Below are positions 23,841-35,932 of a stretch of DNA of 64,000 nucleotides, piece after piece. A program made the translations under genes and the position numbers. The number at the start of each line of letters is the position of its first letter. Positions within the stretch are counted from its first letter, which is position 1. This DNA comes from Adiantum capillus-veneris (taxonomy: Eukaryota > Streptophyta > Polypodiopsida > Polypodiales > Pteridaceae). The notes under the pieces were generated by a model that was given only the letters and a program-made list of their open reading frames with translations, ran no database searches and was not told where the DNA came from. The stretch spans positions 62,429,119 through 62,493,118 of the forward strand of contig CM043952.1 of NCBI GenBank assembly GCA_014529385.2, given 5' to 3'.

Positions 23841-24749
23841 TGTTTATGGGTTGCCGCGACGAACGTCCATAGCATAGCTCTCAAGCATCAACATATTTAT
23901 CAATACAGGGGAAGCGACTCGGATGAGGCATGGGAACTCACTAGGGTGTCAATCCTAATGAAGTGAACTCGAAGAGATGCAACTTACTAATTTTACAAGT
24001 AAATCAAACGCATTACCGTCAAGTAATCTGCCTATGTCCTCCTACACCGTTCTTCAGCCATCACGCCCGTTTACCATGCAAATCATGTCGGAATCGCACG
24101 AACCTTGAAGGGAAGCTACCGGGGGTTATCTGGAACATATCCTATCACTGTCACAGCATTCTGGAGAGGTACAACGATCGCGATAGTTCGTCCCAAAGTT
24201 AGCAAAAACAGCGAACAAGTGATCCTAATGGGTCGTTTTAGGGTCCCTAAAGCCTCTCCTAGGGTCAAAACAACATGAAACACGCATATAGACACTCAAA
24301 ACAGCGATTTAAGGCCTCAAACTCGTAGTTGAAAACCTACACCGAATCTTGAATGATTACACTTGAATGAAAGAGCAAGAGGAGAGGAACACAATGCAAT
24401 AAGCAAATCTAAATTTGGATTACCGTAGCCGCAATGGCGAAGATTACAAGTTTGAACAAGAAGGAGCTTTCAAACGTGCGCTGTCTTCTCAGTTCTCCAT
24501 TAAAAAGATTGTCCTCAAACTTACAAAAATTTACCTTTATAGATTAGGTCTTTACAAAATGGCTTGTCCGGCCACAACCTCCCACCTCTAATTGGCTCTC
24601 TAATATACAATTGCTCCCATAAGAATAATCATACATCCTTTGACAATTTTCCGGCTTAGAGATGCTTCTTTACAAAAGAATTTTACAATGGTTTCTTAGA
24701 AAAATATGATCTTCTGGCCACGGCCGCTGGTTGCTTCGTCCGCCAAACA
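23841..24749 (-). repeat. 3' LTR of element B
   Basis: Plus-strand text begins tgtttatgggttgccgcgac and ends gtccgccaaaca; it aligns end to end with 60021-60929 at equal length (909 bp). On the minus strand a TCTATAAAGG promoter-like box lies at 24534-24543. A degenerate palindrome CGATCGCGAT is at 24175-24184. Confidence 0.93.
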
Positions 24750-24763
24750 CTCCCCCCTTCCTT
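24750..24763 (-). other. Polypurine tract next to the 3' LTR of element B
   Basis: Minus strand AAGGAAGGGGGGAG directly before TGTTTGGCGG, the LTR start. It is the same 14-mer as the internal tracts at 30446-30459, 55794-55807 and 6230-6243. Confidence 0.88.
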
Positions 24764-24787
24764 ATCCTTGCACGCCCTCGTGCATGT

Positions 24788-27700
24788 TCAGTGCTTTGGC
24801 CGTTGATGTGGCTCTAATGAAGCGAGTGTCGCTGAAAAAATTCTTGTTCGCAGGACGGCTTTGAGGGCTTCTGGATGCTGTCTGAATGGATTTTCCGATA
24901 AGGTGTGTTGGTATGCTACGTACCTTGCCTTGAGGTCCTTCCCCATAGGATGGAAAGTCCTTGAATCCATTTCGAAGAATCCTATGAAGAAGGCCTCTTC
25001 AAATGTCTGCAAGTAATGTGAGGGTAGGTACATTAGCCTTGAGTACATGGCCATCAAGATGTGCCGTGGCGGTGAATCCTGTAGATTCCAGCAGATGCCT
25101 CTGTGTCCTTCCAAGAACAGATTCCACGGATGATCGTCGCCTTCAGTGTCTTTAAACACGTGGATGCAGGTGACGATCATCCGGGCTATCTTCACTAACA
25201 TCTGGCACGCCAAATCGAGGACATCCCACAGCAAAGTGACTGTTGAGTTCAGTGTGCTGACCATGTAGGCCACCGTAGAGAGTTGCTGCGCTGTCAGAAC
25301 CGGGTAATTCAACTTGTGCGGCCTTTATCCCTTCCATGTGGTGAAATCTTTCCAAGTGCGTCTTCGAGGGATTGGGCAGAATGTAGGATCTATTTGTATA
25401 TGTTGAGGAGCGTTATGGTAATTTGTTAGATCATGTGGCCTTTTGTCCAACCACTTCTGCCTCCACTTGGGGTGGTCATCGATAAGCATCTGAGCTTATT
25501 CCATTGTGAGTGCAATGCCTTCATAACCCCCTTCTTTGTTTTGTGGCAAGGCTGGCCGCATCTTTTCTTTCCACAAAATTGCCTCATGGCATAGCAGAGG
25601 AAACGGGAGGTACTCATGGCCAAATCCTTCCACCTGCTCTTCTGGTTGTAGGTATGCTAGGGTTGTTGACTCCAGTATCTTCTTTTTGTAGAGCATGTAC
25701 TCCTTGGCTCGCCCCTCTGGCATGTCCTGAATGCTCTCATTGAGCTCATCTCTTATATCCAGATCGGGCCCTTCAAATTCCTGCTCCTGTTGCCCTTGGT
25801 GTGATGTTCCAGGCAAATCTGGCACTTGTTGTCCATGCAGCAATTGTGGTTGAGTCTGGGCTTTTTCTGCTATGATTTGCTGTTGAAAAACCAGATCTTC
25901 TTTTTCCTTTAGCAGCGTGTCACCGATCTGCTTCTGAATCTGTAGTTCGGCGCTTGCTTGAGCTAGTTGTTGCTCCATTTCTTTTAACTTTAGCTCATTT
26001 GCCGCCGTCTGGGCCACCATCCCTGATACGAGCAGCTGCCTTTGAAGCTTCTCTTGCTCTAGCTCTGCTTTTAGCACTGCTATAGTGTTCACTGCCATGG
26101 CATCGTCAGATGTGGAGACCAATGCCCCAGCAGGTTCCTGATTCGCCATTAAAGTCGTCAGAGTGCCTTTGAAAGTGTTGTAGGAACTGCTGAGTCTTTG
26201 GAATTTTGCACTCTCGTAGGCAAGCTGCTCTGTTTCTTTCTGGACTCTTTCCGTCAGCTCTTGGCACTCCTTCTCTTTGGCTGTCAAGTCTGTCCTGACG
26301 TCCACCAAGTCTTTGATTAGAGACTGAGCCTGCTGTCGCTCAAGGTCTCTTTCCTCCGTTGTGCGTTCTAGTTGCGTCATCGGGCTCTCTAACTCTTCTT
26401 GCCCTGATGCTTGCTTTTGTTGGGTTTCCTGTACCTACCTTTCCTTTTCACTCAGCACCACATGCTGACACTGGAATTGCCGTTCTAATTCCCGTAGAGT
26501 TTGCTTGTAATCAAATCTAGCCACCACCTGGCAGGTTTCTTGGTATCCGATGGATTCTGTAGGTGGTATAACTTCCTTTTGCGAGGTTGAAGGGGGAGGA
26601 GTTGGATGTTTTTTGTTTGATGGAGAAGGGGGAGGAGGAGGAGATTTTGGTGATGGAGGAGGCGATTTTCTAGGCGAGGGAGGAGGTGATTTGGGTGAGG
26701 GAGGAGGCGGACTTGATTCTTCTCGTACATGTCTCTTCTTGGAAGTCTCTTCTCCTTGTTGCGAAGCCGATGCTTCCGCTTTTCTTTTCTTTAAAATCCT
26801 GATTATTCTTTGGCGGGTGAGATCCGCCTCCCATCGCGCTTCCAGATTCCTGTCTCTTTGGATCTTTTTAAGCTGTTCCGCCTGATTTGTCTCATCATCC
26901 GCGTCTTTCTCCTTCGTTCCTTCAGTGGACTACGAAGAAATGTCCACTTCCGTAGCCTTCTGTTCTGCTTCCAACCTTTGCTTCTGAGCCCGTAGGCGAG
27001 TTGCATTTTCTATCCTTTCTTGCCTTTCCCTTTCGAATCTTTTTTTTTGTGCCTATTTGTTTCAGCCGCTCAAGCATGTCGGTCAGCCCGCAATTTGGTT
27101 CGTCTTTCCTCGACTCTTTTTTGAGCTTCCGCATATGCTTTTTGCATGTCCGACTGCGGTACTGCACTTCTCTCACTTCTTTTTCTCTCTAGCGGCTTTG
27201 TGGAGTCTTCCTCCTTGCTTTCCTCAAACTCTGAAGGCACTTTGTCTTTAGAATCTTGAGACTTTTCTTCATCATCTGTCTCCATTTTTTCTTCATCACT
27301 CGAACTTTTATTGGTGGCCTTTGCTGAGCCCGATGATGTTGCGCCAGGGGTCGTCCTTACGGAATGAGCAACCAGCTTGGCTTTCTGGATCAGGGCCATT
27401 TGAGAGCTGGCAGCTAGCAAATCTTCGATCATTCCCAAAGCCTGGTATGCTATTCTGGTTAGCATCGGCCCTGCACTCATGTAGCTTTTGTTTTTTGCCG
27501 AACTTTTCAAATTCGATTCAATCAGATTGTCCAGAATGTAAGAACCGTAGTCACAGCGAATGGTTCTATTTTCTACCATTGCTAGAGCCATGACTACAGC
27601 AATGTGCAGGATTGGCTCGGTGTAGCGAGGAGGCTTTTGTACTCTGAAATGCTGAGATATCAATCTCATCGGCAATTCCAGCTCTCCGTAAATCATGTCA

Positions 27701-28194
27701 TTGTATTTGTATTTATTTTCCTTTGCTTTGACGAATGCCTTCTCATTGTCCAGTGACTTTGTCTTCGCTAGAAAATCGTGTTGCCCTGGAAGGAAATGTA
27801 AAGCTTCGTTGATGATTTCCTTCGTGATCTTTACTTTCACCTTTGACCCATCCTTGTCTGTGAGCATTGCCTGCCCATCATATTGTATCGAGCTCATGAG
27901 CTCGTGGGCCCTCATGTAATCTGTTCCTCATGGCTGTAATCTGAAAAATTGCTCCAAGTGTACAGCTCGCACTACCTCTATTACCTCCGGCCTTTGGTGG
28001 AGATTCCATATCTCCCGTGGCATGATAGTTGTCTTTACCAAGTCACCATCCGCATCTTTAAACTTCGAGATGAATATGTGGGCAGGGATTTGAGCAAGTA
28101 TTTCATCCGAGATGTGAGCCTTTTCATTTGTGGTGAGCTCCTCCACTTCATATGGTGTTGTTGTCCACTGCCTTTCTTTCTTTTGGCGAGGCAT
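24788..28194 (-). pseudogene. Element B extra ORF downstream of pol: coiled-coil and proline-rich protein, broken
   Basis: About 1,130 codons on the minus strand starting MPRQKKERQW at 28194, broken by in-frame stops (for example TGA near 27928, TGA at about 27070, TAA near 25313) and at least one frameshift between 27070 and 26900. In order: a globular N-terminal part of about 280 residues (phrases LHFLPGQHDFL, ELELPMRLISQHF, PPRYTEPILHIA); an acidic Ser/Glu/Lys linker; a charged coiled coil; a Pro-rich run of SPPPSP units (about 26720-26600); a second coiled coil (26380-25900); and a C-terminal domain (25312-24788) with many aromatics. No membrane segment or envelope signature is evident. 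Its place between pol and the 3' LTR is where Athila-type elements carry an env-like ORF. Function unknown. Confidence 0.7.
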
Positions 28195-30410
28195 TCTGTG
28201 TCAGGAGAATCACAAGCTGTCAGGATTTTCCCTTCGCAATCAATCGCATTTAGACTTTTAGTAAAAAATAGTTCAAAAGTTAAAATTGATCATAACTTGA
28301 ACAAATTTCATCCATTCTTGTCCATATTTCACCACTGGGACTAGGAAGACTAGAGCTATGATTCATAAAAATCTGAGCCAGTTCTGGGTCTGAGGTACAC
28401 CGATCGCGATCGTAGTACAGAGGCCAAATTTAGATTTGATCACATGAGTGTGTTGCTGATAATTGGAGGGTCATTTTGATCCACCCTGTGTGTCATTTGA
28501 ACCACTCTTGAGTTTACAGGTCCCATTTCTGGGTTACAAGTGGGGTTTGGACTAGGCTCTGACTTTTCCTGAGTTTTTGATATCCAAATGGCTTGAAACT
28601 TGGTTGGTGACTTGAACAAGATGTATACAAGGGATCTGATAGGTTTTTGTCAAAATTTGAAGCTGAGGTACACCGATCGCGATCGGTGTTCTGGGCCTGT
28701 TTTTGGTGAAAACTAGATGGTCATGAACCCTTAAGCCTACCTAGCCCACTGATGATTTATTTCCAAGTTTGGACTTAAAATGAACAAATTAGAGCAATTT
28801 TTCACTGTTTGACCATATTTTACTAAGTCTAACCATATTTGGTTTTCTTGATGAATTTTGGATGGATCCTGGAGTTAGTTGAAGCTAGTTTAAGAGCTCC
28901 CACTACTTCCATGATGTTCTGCTACCATTAGCCTACTCCATTGTCTGATTTTGACCTTATCAGGCACTTTATACCCTGTCTTAGGAGGTTTTTCAGATTT
29001 GTGCATTTTTCAGGCATTCCTTGGATATCCATGTGATATTTGAGCATCCCTAAGTAACCTTTTGGTCTTTGGCATTGGCTTGGCTCCAATTCTATCTTTG
29101 TGTGATCATTCGAGACTGAGATCCATTCGAGGGTTTCTACAACTGTTCTGACTCTCAGTCGGACAAGTGTACCTTTCAAACCATCCATCATTATTTTTAA
29201 CAGGATTTTGGCAGTTGTAGGTCATTTTTTCCCTTTTGGTTGTGTTTGACAAATTGGGCCCATTCCATGAGCAAAATTTGTGTATTTTCCTTGAAAATTC
29301 AAGAGAGTGTACTTTTAATTGAGTTCCAAGCATGGGCCAAGTCAAAAGTTGCAAAATCTGCATCTGGGGGCACCGATCGCGATCGTACCATGGAGGCCAA
29401 AATTGATTTTAACACCAGCAGATTGTAGGCGAGGCTGAGGGTAGGTGTTTTGCAAGATCTCTCCCAATTTTTGTCTGTGAGGTACACCGATCGCGATCGG
29501 TGTACCACCACCAAATTGTGATTTGACCACATGGCTTTGTTCCTAACCTTGTGGGGAGCACATTGATGTGTTATGTGGCTGAAAAAAGTTTTGATTGGAT
29601 GCCTCTAAGGGCCCTTGACCTCTTTGACCCGATCCGACTTTGATTCGATCCCTTCGCTCGTTTGTGCAATGATTCGTGCTTGCATGCATAATAGACTTGA
29701 TCTTTACTTGATAGGGAACATACCTGTGAAATCTGGTGTGGAATGCTGGCTCCAACCGTCCATACGGGGTAGAAATGTGACAGCTTGCTCTGGGTCAAAA
29801 AGCTCTCTCCTTCTCTCTCAAAAGGTGAAAATGACCAATGAGCTAGAATTTGGCCTACCTGACCTATATCTTCCCGAGATTTCCGTGACACAGGGCTGAT
29901 TTTTCTCACCTTTGATCCCGATATAATCTGCATACCACTTGTGGGTCGAACCGTTTGTCATTCCGGCATTGTATGACCATTTGATGCGATTTTGGCAAAA
30001 TGTAGTCATGATCATTAAGGCCAAAATTTGACATCTTCATATTAGCTTCATATCCTTCATGCTTGATAACCTTATCATGATACTTCGGCGTTTGCTTCCA
30101 GAACTTGATTCCGACACTTGTGAGCGAGATTTTTTAATTTTTGATGTTTATTAACGAAAATCAAACAAAATAAATTGAAAATACTTATCAACTAGCAAAA
30201 GTTAGCCAAAATTATTATACTCACCCCTAAGCATATATTTTCTCTAGAAGCATCCCAATGCTCTGGATTTTGTCATTACAGCTCATTATTATGCTGGTTG
30301 GATGATACAAAAACGCTAAAAATGCCAGGTTTTGATCGAATATGTTCGAAACTGAACTCTAAATAATGAAAAACCACACACATTATGTACATATATACAC
30401 GTTTCACCAC
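28195..30410 (-). other. Element B 3' non-coding region with palindromic sites
   Basis: No ORF with a recognisable motif. Four CGATCGCGATCG palindromes are present, at 28401, 28674, 29374 and 29488, each in the context tacaccGATCGCGATCG. The one at 29488 extends to a perfect 26-bp palindrome (29481-29506) and the one at 28674 to a perfect 20-bp palindrome (28670-28689). Confidence 0.75.
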
Positions 30411-31649
30411 TTAATAGCCCTGACTGTTGCTAGATTCATCAATTACTCCCCCCTTCCTTGTCTGAGTCGTCCCGGACAAAGGTTGGGTGCATGTGCATGG
30501 GTTTCGAAATCTGTGTCTATGCATAGCCGTGTAATGTGACCCTATTCTGATGTTTGAGACAATGCGTTGGGTAACAATGTGTTGTGAAAGATGCGGGGAC
30601 TGAAAGTTGTTTTCAGTGGCTTTTGCTGGCGAGGGTAGCTGTTTATGGAACAGGAGAGCTTGCAATTGAATTTCTCTTTCCCTCATTGTTGGTGTTGTGA
30701 CGGCAACTATTTTTGGAACCCATTTATATGTGGTTTGTTGCATCTTTACAGATTTTGCTTTATTTTTCACCGATTTCCAGTGCCATTTGGGAGATTCAGG
30801 CTTCTTGTTTTGAGTTTTGGGTTTCCTTTCGAGCTCTGTCGTTGAAACTTTAGTGTTCTCCAGTTTTGGTTTCCATTTCCACTTTGGAGTAACTTTTGTA
30901 GGTCTTGGAGATGATGCTGCTTCCGTCTGGAGTTTGTCCTTAGGTAGCCAGATCTTGCTTGGTTTGTTGGTCAGCAATGTTTTCTTTATCCAGACCTTCT
31001 GACTAACCTTTGGTGGTGTTTTTGGCTGATTAACCGGTTGCTTATTGTCGATGGGGATACTCGACCACGAGTGATCTGTTTTGGCGAATGGAGACATGTA
31101 CACGTTAGAGTCGTGTGTGTACCTTAACGCATGTTTTGACCATTCAGCGACTGCATTGTATGTTCTCATCCATGGAACTCCCAAGCATATTTATTCTCCG
31201 ATATCTCCGTCTTTCATTACGAAAAATTGATGTGGGCAACTATTTCCATCAAGATTGATTGGTAAGTTTACTATCCCCAATGTTGGCATTGTTACACCGT
31301 TTGCTGCTTGTAGATCACATGTGGATTGCACTAGGGGTTCATCTGTAAGCACCTTGTAAGTGGAAAAGTTGACCGCATTGACTCTTGCTCCTGTGTCAAT
31401 CAATGCTCGCTGATATCTGCCATGCGGGAATCTGACATTGATGCGAACATCGATTCCTTTTTTCCATTGCTCATCAGTTTGAATTATAGACAAAGGAATT
31501 TGAGCCGTGTCTGCTGGTGGAGGAAGTCTTTGTTGTTGTAAGGTTTGTTTTCTTTTTAAAATCCTGACTTTGGCCACTTCTTGCGCTTGAGCTTTTGTTT
31601 TCTTTTCTTTGTTCTTGCGCTCCTTCGCAGCGTGTATTTTAGCAAGCAT
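30411..31649 (-). pseudogene. Element B post-integrase ORF: second retropepsin-like domain plus W-x-P-K repeats
   Basis: A minus-strand frame from 31649 begins with a Lys/Gln-rich helix (KERKNKEKKTKAQAQEVAK). It continues into a retropepsin-like domain: RALIDTGARVNAV supplies the D-T-G active-site triplet, and CLGVPWM plus a following W resembles the usual (I/L)-LG-x-P-(W/F)-(L/M) closing motif. A TAA near 31188 separates the two open pieces, which are in the same frame. The second piece (31184-30411) has a Lys/Pro-rich chain with repeats VWIKKTLL, IWLPKDKL, WKWKPKLE, WHWKSVKN and YKWVPKIV. It stops at 30411. Element A has the same layout. The domain lies after the integrase C-terminus, not between gag and RT where the first protease already sits. 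Confidence 0.75.
30446..30459 (-). other. Internal polypurine tract of element B
   Basis: Minus strand AAGGAAGGGGGGAG, inside the last codons of the W-x-P-K ORF (TRKGGVID). It is identical to the tract next to the 3' LTR. Confidence 0.7.
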
Positions 31650-31678
31650 CTCTGTGGTTAGTGGTATGTTGTATTTCT

Positions 31679-32760
31679 TTAGTCTGCAACCACTAATCCA
31701 GTGGGCATTTCCTCTCCCTCTAATGTCTCAAGTTTGATGGCACCGCTAGATGATATGTCATGAATTCCATTTCCTCGCTTTTTGAGTTTCCGGGAATGTT
31801 GTTTCAGGGTATACATTAAGACGTAATCCCCAGTAGCAAATTCCTTGCTGATAACATGTTGATCAAAGAAAGATTTCATGTTTCGTTTTTGCGCGTAGAT
31901 TGATGCAATGGCTCTCAATCTAGTTTCATCCAGTTTTTCCAAGACATCTACCTGATTGGATAATTCATGGCCCGTCCATTCTAATTGTTTAACGACTCGA
32001 AGCGTGGGGATAAGGAATTCAAGTGGCAATATCGCTTGAATTCCATAAACCATGTTGAACGGAGTCGTTCCGATCGATGTTTTGTAAGCTACTCTAGATG
32101 CCCATAAAGCAGAATGCAGCTTTTGATCCCAGCCAGCTCTCAAGTCGCCGACAATTTTCGTGAGAATTGTCACCAAAATTTTATTCGTACTTTCTGCTTG
32201 GCCGTTCGCTTGTGGGTGATAGGGGGCGGACTTCCTGTGAATTACCATGAATTCGTTCAATAGGAATTTGATCACCTCATTGATGAAGTGAGTGCCTCTA
32301 TCGCTCACGAGCTCAACTGGTAAGCCATATCTGGTGAAAATGTTCTCATACAAAAATTGTGTTGTCGTTTTTGCATCATTTATGGCTGTTGCTTTAGCTT
32401 CCATCCATTTTGTTAGATAATCTGTTGCCACAATAATGTATTGAGCGTGCGTTTTATATCCCGGAGGCGCTATCGGTCCTACAAAATCTATTCCTCGTTT
32501 CGCAAATGCTCTTGCCCATCATTGGCCTCAAGGGCATATCATCTCGTGCTCTATGAATTTTTGTTTTCTGGCAATCGTCACATCGTTTCACAAACTCTTC
32601 TACGTCCATGAATAGCGTAGGCCACCATATGCCTGCAAAAATAAGAATTGCTTTGGCCGGTTTGTCAGCTGAGAAATGTCCACCAGCTTGTCCGCCGTGT
32701 GCTTGCTCTAAGATAGGAATGTATTCCTCTTCAGTCGCGCACATTCTCAATTGATTGTCT
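31679..32760 (-). pseudogene. Element B integrase
   Basis: The zinc-binding part reads H-x(6)-H ... CDDC (about 32700-32575) with the phrase GGHFS and WWPTLF. A frameshift near 32460-32510 damages the start of the catalytic core. The core resumes at 32431 with TDYLTKWMEA, then VSDRGTHF (second Asp) and QANGQAESTNK (catalytic Glu). The C-terminal part has FATGDYVLMYTL and a GAIKLETLEGEEM segment typical of gypsy integrases. The frame stops at 31679, after which the post-integrase ORF continues in another frame. Confidence 0.85.
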
Positions 32761-32828
32761 TTTTCCCTCTTGTAAAGAGTGTCCTCAATCAGTACGTAGT
32801 TTTCTGCCTCTTTCGTGATCGTTTTGAT

Positions 32829-33893
32829 TCATGATCTACTCATCCCTTCAGGCAGTATCCTGGTGGTGAGGTATTCAACAATGTAGTTACTCCATTGGGG
32901 TGCTACAGATATTCTGAATAGAGTCGCGTGCTCTATTGTCTTTTGAAGCGTGCATTTAACGCAAGATTTGACATGCATGTGAACACTATGTCGCATTTTT
33001 TGCCAATACACACCTATTCTCATCAATCTGTGATACATCTATGCATGCCCATTGTGAATCCCGGTTGTTTGTACATGAGCTTGGTTTAGGTACAATTTCC
33101 GTTCACTCGATTCAACACAAAGCCTAAGGATTTGATCCGATCCTTGTTTGTATAGCCTGCCCGCCAACATTACCAATGATCTGGATGTTGTAATGGTAGA
33201 TGGTTTTCTTGTCACATTCATTGACCCGATAGTCAGCAATACATCCTCGCTCCATCTTGGAACCATTTCTATATTGAACAGATATGCATCTGGAAAATCA
33301 TCATCAACTCCTACAGGGTTTTCTCCATGCATCATTCTAGATAAATGATCCTCTCTTTGGTGTGTAGTTCCTTTCTTGACTACTACTGTGAAGTCAAACT
33401 CAAGCAGTATGATGAACCATCGAACAATTCTCCCCGTACTGCAAGGTTTGTTCACTAAGTACAGCAGTGCTTGGTGATCAACGAAGAATACAAATTTATT
33501 GGAAAGTAAGTAGTGTCTAAACTTTTTCACCGCATAGACCATACCCAATTCCTCCCTCTCAGTTGTTGTGTAATTCTTCTCTGCATTGTTTAGTTGTCTA
33601 CTGGAGTAACTTATTGGAAAATCCATATTTTTCTCTCCAGGTTGTGCAAGTATGCATCCTATTGCATATACTGATGCATCTACGTGGATGTGAAATATCT
33701 TTTCCCAATCCGGAGCCTTCAAAATTGGAGTGGAAATTAATCTCTGCTTCAACGTTTGAAAAGCTTCCTCGCACTCCTCTATCCACTCAAATTTAGTTAT
33801 CAGAGCGTAAAGTGGTTTTTCAATTATAGCGTATGAGTAGATAAATCTGCGATAATATCCACAATGGTCCATAAATGCATGTACCTCCTTCAC
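32829..33893 (-). pseudogene. Element B RNase H plus an extra zinc-binding domain
   Basis: From 33893 the frame covers the RT connection (HCGYYRRFI) and gypsy RNase H (FHIHVDASVYAIG, NYTTTEREELGMVYA, FFVDHQALLYLV, DHLSRM). It continues through a linker (VPRWSEDVLL) into LYLNQAHVQTTGIHNGHA, an in-frame TAG at about 33039, then MYHRLMRIGVYW and CVKC. This is an H-H-C-C zinc domain like that of an integrase. A second linker (APQWSNYIVEYL) follows, then an in-frame TGA near 32827, and a second complete zinc domain before the integrase core. The linker and zinc domain are thus present twice. Confidence 0.78.
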
Positions 33894-33902
33894 CTTTACT
33901 GG

Positions 33903-34996
33903 TCATGGTAGATCAACAATGACGCTGATCTTCTCCATGTCTGTCGAAATACATTTTCTGGACACTATATGTCCCAATATTTTGCCCTGTCTTACCATGG
34001 AGACACATTTCTCCGGATTCAAGAAAATCCGATACAGTCTGCATTTTTCGAACACCTTGGTCAAGTGCTCTATGGCTCCAGTCTTACAAGGGAGTGAACA
34101 CACAAGTCATCCATGTAAATTTCTAAGAACTGTCTTAGATATTCTTTAAAATCATGACCCATCAGCCTTTGAAATGTGTCTCGTGCATTTGTTAGGCCAA
34201 AAGCCATTACCCGAAATGCAAAAATACCCCATTCGATTGCGAAAGCCGTTTTATGCTGATCCTCTGGCTTTATTGCGAGTTGGTTGTAACCCGAAAAGCC
34301 ATCTAAGAAGCTATAAGCCTCTTTGCATGCCACCCTTTCTATTACATGATCAGTAATGGGTAGGGGATAGTTGTCTCGAATTGTAGCCGCGTTTACTTTC
34401 TTGAGATTGACACACACTCTTAACTTTCCATTTTTCTTCGGGACCACCACAATCGGTGAAACCCATTCGGTATGCTCAATTTCGTAAATAAATTCTGTCT
34501 CCTTAAGTTTATCTATCTCCTCCTTGATCTTTTTGGCAAACGTTTCATTGTAAGTATAGGGACGTTGTCTGCAGGGTTTGGTGTCATTCTTAAGGGGTAT
34601 TGTGTGTTGACAGATACTAGAATCCACCCCCTTAAGATCTTTGTATGACCATGTAAACACATCTCTATACTGTTTAAGAGTAGCTACCAAAAGCTTTTCC
34701 TCTTCTTCAGTAAGATCCATGGCAATATATGCAGGTTTTGGATCTTCTCTTGGCTCCACTAGATCTATTCGTTTGGCTTTTTCAGGACCGTCGTACGATG
34801 TGCCTGGTTCCTTCAATTCCCTCATAGGTTGTTGCACTATGATTTTCCTATCTTGTATGGTATACTTCTTATAATGGGACGGTGCATCCATCTTGTCAGA
34901 ACTCGTGTCCTCATTCGTTTCAAAGTCAGTCGTCCATATGTCTCTGAGGGTTCGCTTGAGCTTATTGTACTCTGTTTTCCTCTCTGTTTTGGTCAT
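33903..34996 (-). pseudogene. Element B reverse transcriptase
   Basis: From 34996 the frame contains WVSPIVVVPKKNGKLRVCVN, YPLPITDHVIERV, YSFLDGFSGYNQL, FAFRVMAFGLTNA and the intact catalytic YMDD motif (about 34105-34120). A frameshift at about 34090 breaks it. The remainder (HLTKVFEKCRLYRIFLNPEK, ILGHIVS) runs in another frame to 33903. The upstream part includes the D-x-x-x-WSYKDLKG segment shared by plant gypsy polymerases. Confidence 0.9.
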
Positions 34997-35926
34997 TCCA
35001 GACTTTTTTTCCCCCCTTTCTGCGACTTAGTCGTTTGCTTCTCGTGTCTGTTCTTCTTGTTGTTTTTCCGCGGTTTAGTTTTGATAAACTGGCCAATGAC
35101 TTCGTCTTTGACACAATCCTCAGCTTTGACAAGCTTTAGATATCCCGTTCTGTCATCGACAACAGGCATCGGATTATGCTTATTCACCCTTGATTTTCTA
35201 GTTCGCTTGGATTTATACCGCTCCTGTCGACTAGGTTTTTGGTTATGAAACTCGTAAAACCTGTCCTCTCTTGACCTGTGTTTCCTATTCGTCTCTGATG
35301 CGCTTGATCTTTCATCATCAGCCTCTATTAGTTGGATTTCATCGTCCAGTGAGTGATGGAAGGTCACAACATAGTGAATCCGTGAATTCTTCCTTTGTTC
35401 GATTCCTATCGTTCACTACAGATATCTCGTCAATTATTCTTTTACACTCGGTCTCCCGTGGAGGTTCTTCTTGTTCCTCACTCTCCGATCCTGACTCAAG
35501 GATGACGCTAGCCATTTGCAATGTTACTAGGTCGTATCCTTCTTCGTCACAAAATTTTGTAGGTGTACATTCGTTAACACATATGTCCAAGGTTGACAAT
35601 ATTTGAGTCCACTCGAATGGCTCAAATAAATGTTCAGGAAAAGGTTCTGGGAAATAAGACTCGTCATCTACGGATCTTTCCAAAACGCATTCCTCTTTGA
35701 TTATCTCTCCACAATCAGATGCTCCACACATCCAGACATGCGCTTTCGTTTGCATCCATGCAGGTATTTCCTTTTCATTTACAGTGGTTGAATTAAATTC
35801 TTGCACTGGTGTTTTTGCAACGTCTCTATAGCTGTGATCCTTCATGTTGATCTTCGTTATTAGCTCTTTGTGCCTTAGGTAGATTTGGTCATACCCCCAA
35901 TCTTGTATCATTTTGAGTTGATGCAT
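34993..35926 (-). pseudogene. Element B protease-to-RT linker, acidic and basic
   Basis: Two overlapping minus-strand open pieces (35926-35339 and 35367-34993) encode an acidic chain (ESGSESEEQEEP) then a very basic chain (RKHRSREDRFYEF, KPRKNNKKNRHEK). No domain is recognised. The equivalent linker in element A is also acidic (DSEDEESEL). Confidence 0.6.
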
Positions 35927-35932
35927 AAAAGG

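Noticed and set aside
23709-24749. A host gene in the segment repeated at 60021-60929
   Set aside because: The two 909-bp copies are LTRs with TG...CA ends, adjacent primer site and polypurine tract; the shared ORF of 79-92 codons is incidental.
24788-28194. An envelope glycoprotein role for the element B extra ORF
   Set aside because: No signal peptide, transmembrane anchor or cleavage site is visible; coiled coils and Pro-rich runs alone do not support it.
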